Shown: piece by piece, positions 1 to 5,715 of the stretch
How the letters are laid out: the number at the start of each line of letters is the position of its first letter
Numbering within the stretch: the stretch's first letter is position 1
From: Kiritimatiellia bacterium
Lineage (GTDB): Bacteria; Verrucomicrobiota; Kiritimatiellia; RFP12; DVOR01
Length of the DNA stretch: 11,418 nt
Assembly (NCBI GenBank): GCA_017457555.1
Contig: JAFTHG010000258.1
Span: 1-11,418 of the forward strand
Direction of reading: 5' to 3'
The notes under the pieces: generated by a model
What the model was told of the DNA's origin: nothing
The model's database searches: none
Seen by the model: only the letters and a program-made list of their open reading frames with translations
Program-made: the position numbers and the translations under genes

Positions 1-27
1 ATTTCAGGCTTTGCTAAAATCTTATTT

Positions 28-56
28 TTGACAATCTTAAGAAAGTTTGTTATCCT
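28..56 (+). promoter_or_regulatory. Sigma70-type promoter upstream of the small-ORF region
   Basis: A perfect -35 hexamer TTGACA (28-33) is followed by exactly 17 bases and the -10 hexamer TATCCT (51-56, 4 of 6 consensus matches). Transcription would begin near position 63, so the purine-rich AAGGAGGG at 59-66 would lie at or just before the RNA 5' end and is unlikely to act as a ribosome binding site. The promoter serves the 80-350 region and is too far from dnaB to be its only promoter. Confidence 0.5.
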
Positions 57-60
57 AAAA

Positions 61-146
61 GGAGGGTGAGAGTAGTTTTTATGGAAAAGAGGATAGTGCA
101 ACCGACGGGGGAGCCCCCGAACTCCCACGGCGGAAACTTACCCTTC
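61..146 (+). other. Foldable leader-like segment
   Basis: Bases 61-70 (GGAGGGTGAG) can pair with 137-146 (CTTACCCTTC) over ten positions, two of them G-T wobbles. The enclosed part contains a GC-rich hairpin around 109-122 (CGGGG and CCCCG arms around GAGC). It starts at the predicted transcript start, so it could be the 5' domain of a structured RNA or leader. No known RNA family (SRP RNA, tmRNA, RNase P, 6S, common riboswitches) was recognised. The pairing was found by eye and has no covariation support. Confidence 0.25.
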
Positions 147-215
147 TTGAAGGCGTGTTTTAGGCGGGATTTGTTTTTGGCAAGGCCGGTTGAAGACGGA
201 ATTGAGAACAAATGA
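81..215 (+). CDS. Possible 44-residue small protein, unknown
   Basis: An open frame of 44 codons starts at ATG 81 just inside the predicted transcript and ends with TGA at 213-215. That stop overlaps the ATG at 212 of a 15-codon frame (212-259), in an ATGA arrangement often seen in translationally coupled genes. The peptide is basic and proline/glycine-containing with no membrane segment and no recognisable motif. The only strong purine tract (GGAGG, 61-65) lies 15 nt before the ATG, which is too far for a normal Shine-Dalgarno site. Chance openness is a serious alternative, and the same DNA may instead work as RNA. Confidence 0.17.
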   Translation: MEKRIVQPTGEPPNSHGGNLPFLKACFRRDLFLARPVEDGIENK

Positions 216-261
216 AAAAGAAGAATACCTTTTTCGTGCTTTACAATCGCATGAGGTAAGA

Positions 262-345
262 ATGAAACGCCTACTTTTGCTTTATTGTTTTGCGTTAGGG
301 ATAGCCACATCTCTTGTGGCGGAGACAGAAATCGTCAGTGATTAG
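262..345 (+). CDS. Small signal-peptide-like peptide (27 residues)
   Basis: ATG 262 has a good ribosome binding site, GAGGT at 253-257, four nucleotides upstream. The frame encodes 27 residues: a basic start (MKR), a hydrophobic core (LLLLYCFALGIATSLV) and a polar end (ETEIVSD), then TAG at 343-345. This is the layout of a type I signal peptide with possible cleavage after the Ala before ETE. It is either a genuine short secreted or membrane peptide, or the surviving 5' end of a decayed exported-protein gene. In-frame reading after the stop gives only seven more codons before another stop, and no continuation is seen in the other frames. No family is recognised. Confidence 0.35.
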   Translation: MKRLLLLYCFALGIATSLVAETEIVSD

Positions 346-563
346 GCACACGTGAATCACTCGGGATGACCGGGGGACGATTGTGTTAGGGCTGTGGTGT
401 TTTTTTTTTAGATGAGGTAGTACGCATAAATGAAAATTGCTTCGGTGCACATGACGATGACACATCACGATTCCAATTGAAAAAGTAGTCGGTAGTGATG
501 AAATGGGGTGGAGTTATGTTATACTAATTCTCCATTATTTTTGAGTTGATGTGAGAAGTTCGT
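346..563 (+). other. Non-coding stretch before dnaB
   Basis: No convincing gene is seen. An inverted repeat, AGTGATT (337-343) and AATCACT (355-361), brackets the stop of the preceding small frame, but no T-run follows it directly. A run of ten T occurs at 400-409 without a clear GC-rich hairpin before it, so an intrinsic terminator cannot be claimed. A 16-codon frame (430-480) is too short to support. The 3' part carries the probable dnaB promoter. Confidence 0.5.
517..525 (+). promoter_or_regulatory. Probable dnaB promoter (extended -10)
   Basis: TG at 517-518, one base, then TATACT (520-525) form an extended -10 element with 5 of 6 matches to TATAAT. No good -35 is found at the usual distance, as is common for extended -10 promoters. 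Transcription would start near 532, about 30 nt before the dnaB ATG at 564, giving a short leader. Confidence 0.45.
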
Positions 564-2096
564 ATGGCGCCCCGTAAAAAGCGAATCGCGAAAGTTGCAG
601 AGTCTCCTTCTTTGGCAGATATTGCCGGAGAGGCTCCTTTGTGCCGTCAGTTACCACAGGATATTGAGGCGGAGTGCGGTTTATTGGGGTCTATTTTGAT
701 TGATCCGCCACGTGTATGGGATTTGTGTACGACGCGTGGGATTGTGCCTGAGGCCTTTGTGGATCCGGCACACCGCATCATTTATGGCGCGATTGAACGG
801 TTGGCCCGTCAGGGGCAGCCGATTGATGGTATCACGTTGGATAACTATTTGAAGGCAACGAATGAGTCGGAGACGGTGGGCGGCCTTCAAACATTGAAGC
901 TGTTGATGGATCGCACGCCAACGAGTGCACATGCCGGTTATTACATTGACTTGGTGATGGGGCAGTATGTGCGCCGTTCGATTTTGGGTGCGGTGCGGTG
1001 TGTGGAAGAGGATGTCTACAATGCGGCGTTGAGCCCGGATTATGTGCTGAGTACTGCGGAGAAGACGATTCTGTCTATCGGAGAGAAGCGCAGTAATAAG
1101 GGGTCGGAGGTCAATTGGAAGCAATCGGTGGATGAAACGCTTTCAATGTTGACGCGTCAGCTGGAATCACCGGGTGAACTCTCGGGTATTTCGACAGGAT
1201 TTAAGGCGTTGGATAGCCAGTTGCGTGGATTGCATCCGGGCGAAATGATTGTGCTGGCGGCCCGTCCGTCAATGGGTAAGACCTCTTTGGCGATGAATAT
1301 CGCAGAGTGCGTGGCGCGTGGTACGGATATTGACGGTTTCCCGCAGCGGTTCGGTGGCAAGCCGCAGCCCAAACGTGGCGTCTTGGTCTTCTCCTGTGAA
1401 ATGCCTCAAGTGCAATTGACCGCGCGTATGTTGTGCGGTATGGCCGGGATTTCTGCGCGTGAAGTGGAGCGGGGGGGCCGTTTCCTGAAGAAAGATCAGG
1501 TTTTGCCGAAGTTGCGGTCAGCGGCGAAGGAATTGGCAGAGATGCCCATCTACTGCGATGATCAGGGTGGACTGGACGTGATGGAACTGCGTGCCCGGGC
1601 GCGTCACATGCACAAAAAGTATTCCATTTCGCTCATCGTGATTGACTATTTGCAGTTGCTGAATCATCGTGAGTTTGCTCAACAGGGGCAGCAGGTGATG
1701 GTGTCGAAGATTTCCGGTGAAATCAAGGCCATGGCGAAAGAACTGAATGTGCCCGTGTTAGTGCTGTCGCAGTTGTCGCGTGCCAATGAGCAGCGTGGCG
1801 GTGATGAGAAGCCGAAGAATTCTGACCTGCGTGACTCCGGTGCTATTGAACAGGATGCCGACGTGATTCTGCTCTTGCGGCGTCCGAGCTTCATGGGGTC
1901 TAAAGTGCCGGAACATGACGATCGCTTGCTGGCGATTGTGGATGTGTCGAAAAACCGTAATGGCGCAACGGGTGAAGTGCGTTTGGACTTTGATGGTGCC
2001 ATTACGCGCTTCAAGAAACGTATTGAAACGAACCCGGATAAGCAGAACATTGAATCGGATGACTGGGAGCCAGCCAACGATTCACCGAAACCGTGA
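564..2096 (+). CDS. dnaB: Replicative DNA helicase DnaB
   Basis: DnaB is the hexameric ATP-driven 5'-3' helicase that unwinds the chromosome at the replication fork and recruits primase. The 510-residue protein has a basic start, the DnaB N-terminal domain (about 28-135, beginning PQDIEAECGLLGSIL), a linker, and a RecA-like motor (about 205-490). Visible motor motifs are Walker A ARPSMGKT (233-240, Lys239), the catalytic Glu in FSCEMP (Glu279), Walker B with Asp361 in IVIDYLQLL, the LSQLSR sensor (401-406), and the trans-acting Lys463/Arg465 in SKNRNG. The spacing between Walker A and FSCEM is about 15 residues longer than in E. coli DnaB, with a Gly/Pro-rich insert near 252-270. The tail is acidic. 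It is followed 41 nt later by bamA on the same strand. The gene looks intact and the assignment is firm. Confidence 0.97.
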   Translation: MAPRKKRIAKVAESPSLADIAGEAPLCRQLPQDIEAECGLLGSILIDPPRVWDLCTTRGIVPEAFVDPAHRIIYGAIERLARQGQPIDGITLDNYLKATNESETVGGLQTLKLLMDRTPTSAHAGYYIDLVMGQYVRRSILGAVRCVEEDVYNAALSPDYVLSTAEKTILSIGEKRSNKGSEVNWKQSVDETLSMLTRQLESPGELSGISTGFKALDSQLRGLHPGEMIVLAARPSMGKTSLAMNIAECVARGTDIDGFPQRFGGKPQPKRGVLVFSCEMPQVQLTARMLCGMAGISAREVERGGRFLKKDQVLPKLRSAAKELAEMPIYCDDQGGLDVMELRARARHMHKKYSISLIVIDYLQLLNHREFAQQGQQVMVSKISGEIKAMAKELNVPVLVLSQLSRANEQRGGDEKPKNSDLRDSGAIEQDADVILLLRRPSFMGSKVPEHDDRLLAIVDVSKNRNGATGEVRLDFDGAITRFKKRIETNPDKQNIESDDWEPANDSPKP

Positions 2097-2124
2097 TTGT
2101 GTGTATGATTTCAAAGTCCAGAAC

Positions 2125-2131
2125 AAGGAAG
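2125..2131 (+). promoter_or_regulatory. Ribosome binding site deciding the bamA start
   Basis: AAGGAAG lies six nucleotides before ATG 2138. The frame is open further upstream (GTG 2093, ATG 2105), but those starts lack a comparable site and would put a polar extension in front of a well-formed signal peptide. Confidence 0.6.
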
Positions 2132-2137
2132 AACCCG

Positions 2138-4522
2138 ATGAAAAGACAGTCATTCCTGATGATAGCGGCCCTGATGATGTGGGCGTTGCCGTGCTTGGCG
2201 AATGCCAATGAAGCCGCCTCCTACATTACCGTCAGCGAAGTGCGCGTGCGTGCGGATGATACGTTTGGTATTGACCCGACGGAAGCAGTGTTGGCGATGT
2301 GTTCGGTGCAGACCGGATTCCGCGCGGAGCAGGTGGATGTGCAAAAGGCCATTAGTGCAGATGTGAAAGCGCTCTTGGCGACACCAATGTATGCCAAGGT
2401 GGATGCTGCCATTGGCGTAGATGATCAGCAAAACTGGATTGTGACCTATACAATCAGCCGTCGTCCGCAATTGGCTGCAGATCCGGCGATAGATGGTATT
2501 GATGGCGTAATCCGTCAGTCCAAGGCTGAACAAAAGCTGAAATTGAAGCGGAATGAACGTATTGATGAGGCGATTGCAGCTGCCGCCGCAGGACGTCTGC
2601 GAACAGAACTCGAAGACCGGGGCTACGTGGATGCAAAGGTAACTTTTGAAATTCGCCACGCAGAAGCACCGGGGTATGCTTTCTTGACTTTCTTTGTGGA
2701 TGCCGGATCCGAACGCTCTATCCGTGACTACTGCTTTGAAGGGAATACGGCCTTTGACCACGATACGCTGGCTAAAACATTCGGTTGGAAGCCGCTCTAC
2801 AACCCTTTGAGTTGGTTCTCGGATTATCCTGTTTCCGATGCGAAATTGGATGATGCGCGCGCCGCAATGACAGGGGTGTATGTGGATGCCGGTTATCTGG
2901 ATGCTACAATCAGCACGCCGGAATTGCGTCAGGTTGAGGGTGAAGAGACTGGACGGTGTGATGCCGTCTTTACCGTGTCGGAGGGGGATGTCTACACGAT
3001 CGGTAAAATTACCGTGAATGGCGCACAGATTTATGGCAAGGAAGCGCTTGAAGCGGCGGCGGAAGGTGCCCTTCAAACCTTTGAGAATCGCACAGCGACA
3101 GCAAAGGCATTGGCTGCGGTGCGTCAGGCGATTGAAGACTACTATGGATCGCGTGGTTATGTGGATACGTATGCTGTGCCGCAGATGACTGCGCGTGCAG
3201 AGGCTCCCGTAGTGGACTTGGACTATCGTTTGCATGAGGGTGAACAGGTGCGTATCCGCAATATTGAAATCCGCGGTAATGCGATTACGCAGGATAAAGT
3301 GATTCGCCGCGAATTGGTGATTCAGCCGGGTGAATTCTATGACAGTCGCCTGATTCAGCGTTCGGAAGCGCGTCTGCGTAACTTGCGTTACTTCACAGAA
3401 GAGAGCGGCGTCACCTCCTTCACGGTAAAGACGCCGAATAAGGGTGAGCGTGATCTCGTTTTCAACGTGCGTGAAGAGCGTACGGCAGAGTGGGGACTGG
3501 GCGCCGGTATCAGTACGATTGACAGCGTTTTCGTCTTCGCAAAGGTTACGCAGACCAACTTTGACCTCTTCAATCCCGGCAATGGGTTCCGCGGTGGTGG
3601 TCAGCGCGCCAGTGCTGGTGTGGAAATCGGTAGCCGTCGTCAGACGGTGGATTTGAGCTGGACGCAGCCGTGGCTCTTTGATATGCCGCTCTCGTTCACG
3701 GTAAATGGTTACCGTAAGCTGCGCTGGTTTGACCACTATGACGAAATCCGCACGGGTGCATCCTTCACCTTCTCGTGGAAGCCGACGCCGATTGCAACGC
3801 CCTTTGGCGATGTGCAGTTGGATCGTATTGGTGTGAAATACACTCTGGAACAGGTCGCCTATGACGATGAAGATGATGGCGTGTGGTATACTAAAAATGG
3901 TGCGCCCTTCTCGTTCACGGGGCAGGATGATGGCATCAACAGCAAACTGCGTTTCTTCTGGTCGGAAAATCATCGCAACCGCCCCTTCTTCCCCACATCG
4001 GGTTGGGAAAGCTTAGTCTATGTGGACGTTGGCGTTGGTGGCGACGCGAAGGATTACGGGTTCGGTTTCAATTTCACCAAGTGGTGGGATGCTTGGTCGG
4101 ATCACACTGTGATGACGCGTTTGCGTTTCTATACCGTGGAAGCTTACAGTGGCGATGTGCCGATGTTTGACCGCTTCTTCCTGGGTGGCGGCCGCACTGT
4201 GCGTGGTTTTGAATTCCGTGACGGCGGTCCGAAGGCCTATCGCAATGGTGATCACGTGGGCATTGGCGGTCAGTCAATGTGGTGTGCCACGTTGGAATAC
4301 ACTATCCCATTGGTCTCTGCGCTGAACTTTGCGGTGTTCACCGACATTGGTTCTGCGGGTGAAGATTTCTGTGATTTTGGCGAAGATCTCTTGTGGTCGG
4401 CCGGTTGCGGTTTGCGTTTGAACTTGCCGGGCTTCCCAATCCGTCTGGATGTTGCTTTCCCGATTACCAATGATGATGATACTGAGGAAGAAACTTTCAC
4501 CTTCTGGATTGGTGCGGATTAA
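2138..4522 (+). CDS. bamA: Outer membrane assembly factor BamA (Omp85)
   Basis: BamA folds and inserts beta-barrel proteins into the outer membrane and is the core of the BAM complex. The 794-residue precursor starts with a signal peptide (MKRQ, then a hydrophobic stretch ending LANA, cleavage near 23). Five POTRA-like repeats follow: roughly 28-105, 106-190, 193-284, 286-369 and 371-447. The last has the typical VRIRNIEIRGN opening and DLVFNVREER ending. The C-terminal barrel begins near 452 (WGLGAG). The signature VRGF motif of loop 6 is at 688-691, and the protein ends with an F-x-W-I-G strand like other Omp85 barrels. Length matches the family. The first two POTRA units are weakly conserved, so their borders are approximate. 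skp follows 45 nt later, a pairing common across diderms. No lpxD or fabZ follows skp, unlike in proteobacteria. Confidence 0.95.
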   Translation: MKRQSFLMIAALMMWALPCLANANEAASYITVSEVRVRADDTFGIDPTEAVLAMCSVQTGFRAEQVDVQKAISADVKALLATPMYAKVDAAIGVDDQQNWIVTYTISRRPQLAADPAIDGIDGVIRQSKAEQKLKLKRNERIDEAIAAAAAGRLRTELEDRGYVDAKVTFEIRHAEAPGYAFLTFFVDAGSERSIRDYCFEGNTAFDHDTLAKTFGWKPLYNPLSWFSDYPVSDAKLDDARAAMTGVYVDAGYLDATISTPELRQVEGEETGRCDAVFTVSEGDVYTIGKITVNGAQIYGKEALEAAAEGALQTFENRTATAKALAAVRQAIEDYYGSRGYVDTYAVPQMTARAEAPVVDLDYRLHEGEQVRIRNIEIRGNAITQDKVIRRELVIQPGEFYDSRLIQRSEARLRNLRYFTEESGVTSFTVKTPNKGERDLVFNVREERTAEWGLGAGISTIDSVFVFAKVTQTNFDLFNPGNGFRGGGQRASAGVEIGSRRQTVDLSWTQPWLFDMPLSFTVNGYRKLRWFDHYDEIRTGASFTFSWKPTPIATPFGDVQLDRIGVKYTLEQVAYDDEDDGVWYTKNGAPFSFTGQDDGINSKLRFFWSENHRNRPFFPTSGWESLVYVDVGVGGDAKDYGFGFNFTKWWDAWSDHTVMTRLRFYTVEAYSGDVPMFDRFFLGGGRTVRGFEFRDGGPKAYRNGDHVGIGGQSMWCATLEYTIPLVSALNFAVFTDIGSAGEDFCDFGEDLLWSAGCGLRLNLPGFPIRLDVAFPITNDDDTEEETFTFWIGAD

Positions 4523-4567
4523 GCGTTGGTTTAGAAGAAGACAGTTGTACAGTTGAAAGGAAAGTAA

Positions 4568-5176
4568 ATGAAAAATGTTATGATGATGGCTGTAGCCGTG
4601 ATGGTCGCTGCGGTGTCTTTTGCCGGTGGAATCGCTGTGGTGGATATGGAAAAGATCCTGGAAGCGCATCCCAATACGCCCAACGATAAGAAGTTGTTGG
4701 AAACCACCTTGGACGAGTATTCCAAGGAACGCGATGCGTTGCGTAAGGTGCTTGATGAGAAGCAGGCCGCCTTGGAAAAGATGGTGAAGAGCGCACAGAA
4801 TCCGATGTTGGCCCCTGCAAAGGCCGCTGAACTCAAGAAGTCGTGCGAAACGGCCTATCAGGAATTGGAACAGGCTCGCGAAAGTGCAGAGATGCAGATG
4901 CAGCAGCGTAGCCGCGAACTCTCCGAACTGGAACGCCGCTTGATTAAGCGTACGTCGGAAGAAGTGGTGGAGCAAATCGCTGCGTATGCCAAGGCGCAAG
5001 GTTATGATGCCGTGATTTACAAGAATGTCGTGCCGTATGTGGCGGCGGAATTGGAAATTACACAGAAGATTATCGAACTTTGCGGTGGCAAGGTGGAGAC
5101 TGTGAAGGCTGCCAAGCCGGTAAAGAAAGATACCTCAAAGGCCGCTGAAGAACTCGCACCTCCTGCCAAATTCTAA
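4568..5176 (+). CDS. skp: OmpH/Skp-family periplasmic chaperone
   Basis: Skp-type proteins hold unfolded outer-membrane proteins in the periplasm before delivery to BamA. The 202-residue precursor has a Met/Ala/Val-rich signal peptide (about 1-19, ending SFA) and then the typical first strand IAVVDMEKIL. A long, charged, heptad-rich coiled coil spans about 38-140, and the closing segment contains YDAVIY and a final helix. This is the small trimerisation body plus helical tentacles plan of the family. The C-terminal 30 residues are Lys/Ala/Pro-rich and probably disordered. An AAAGGAAA ribosome binding site precedes ATG 4568. It lies 45 nt after bamA, with a hairpin terminator after it, so it ends the dnaB-bamA-skp block. 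The family call is strong; the gene symbol rests on family and context. Confidence 0.88.
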   Translation: MKNVMMMAVAVMVAAVSFAGGIAVVDMEKILEAHPNTPNDKKLLETTLDEYSKERDALRKVLDEKQAALEKMVKSAQNPMLAPAKAAELKKSCETAYQELEQARESAEMQMQQRSRELSELERRLIKRTSEEVVEQIAAYAKAQGYDAVIYKNVVPYVAAELEITQKIIELCGGKVETVKAAKPVKKDTSKAAEELAPPAKF

Positions 5177-5193
5177 GCCGTAACAGAACTCTA

Positions 5194-5232
5194 AATGCTC
5201 CAAAAGCGGATGGATTATGGAGCATTCTTTCC
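5194..5232 (+). terminator. Hairpin, probable terminator after skp
   Basis: A perfect 9-bp inverted repeat, AATGCTCCA (5194-5202) and TGGAGCATT (5218-5226), encloses a 15-nt loop and is followed by CTTTCC. The T-tract is short, so termination may be partial, with some read-through into hisI. No promoter was seen between this hairpin and hisI. Confidence 0.5.
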
Positions 5233-5263
5233 AGTAACAAGCGTTTAAATCATAAGGAAACGT

Positions 5264-5692
5264 ATGTCACACGAACTCGAAGAAGGTTTGAAGTTGGATT
5301 TGGATTTCACCAAGATTTCCAAGGTTGCAGCCAATATCAAGGAAGATAAAGACCATGTGATTCCGGTGGCGGTGCAGCATGCCGACACAAAAGAGGTGAT
5401 TTTGCTGGCCTATACCAACCGTTTGGCGATGGAACTGACTTTCAAGACGCGTACGCTGACTTTGTGGTCGACTTCTCGTAATGTCCTGTGGGAGAAGGGA
5501 AAGACCTCCGGTGAGAGTTTTGAAGTGTTGGAAGCTCGGGTCAACTGCGAGCAAAATTCGCTGGTGTATCTGGTGCGTCCGCGCCGTGGCAATATCTGCC
5601 ACACCAAGAATGCTGCGGGCATCCCGCGCAATTGCTATTATCGTTCGGTGAATCTGGACGATGGTGAAACGTTGACCAATCTGGATCCGTAA
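5264..5692 (+). CDS. hisI: Phosphoribosyl-AMP cyclohydrolase HisI, divergent metal site
   Basis: HisI opens the adenine ring of phosphoribosyl-AMP in the third step of histidine synthesis. The 142-residue single-domain protein shows the family order: VIPVAVQHADTKEVILLAYTN (33-53), the WSTSRNVLWEKGKTSGES block (68-85) and a Cys-rich zinc region. The zinc Cys are probably Cys95, Cys112 and Cys124. The second spacing is 11 residues rather than the usual 6 because of an insert around KNAAGIPRN. The normally acidic D-C-D-x-D metal motif reads N-C-E-Q-N (94-98). There is no HisE domain, and no other his gene lies nearby. ATG 5264 has AAGGAAA at 5254-5260. The next gene begins 23 nt after the stop. 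The family is clear; unchanged catalysis is less certain given the substitutions. Confidence 0.88.
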   Translation: MSHELEEGLKLDLDFTKISKVAANIKEDKDHVIPVAVQHADTKEVILLAYTNRLAMELTFKTRTLTLWSTSRNVLWEKGKTSGESFEVLEARVNCEQNSLVYLVRPRRGNICHTKNAAGIPRNCYYRSVNLDDGETLTNLDP

Positions 5693-5715
5693 CAGCGTTT
5701 GTGCGTCCTTCACGG

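Noticed and set aside
50..310. An 86-codon minus-strand frame in the leader region
   Set aside because: No proper ribosome binding site precedes its ATG, no motif is seen, and the + strand has a consensus promoter and better small frames here.
400..409. Run of ten T as an intrinsic terminator
   Set aside because: No GC-rich hairpin directly precedes it; the nearest inverted repeat ends at 361.
2093..2137. Upstream in-frame extension of bamA (GTG 2093 or ATG 2105)
   Set aside because: It would overlap the dnaB stop and add a polar extension before a proper signal peptide. The AAGGAAG site supports ATG 2138.
2150..3973. A 607-codon open frame on the minus strand opposite bamA
   Set aside because: It is antisense to a fully supported BamA gene, is rich in Cys, His, Arg and Ile typical of shadow frames, and has no domain or ribosome binding site.
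4274..4999. A 241-codon minus-strand frame across the bamA-skp junction
   Set aside because: It overlaps two real genes, its sequence is low-complexity and its composition is shadow-like.
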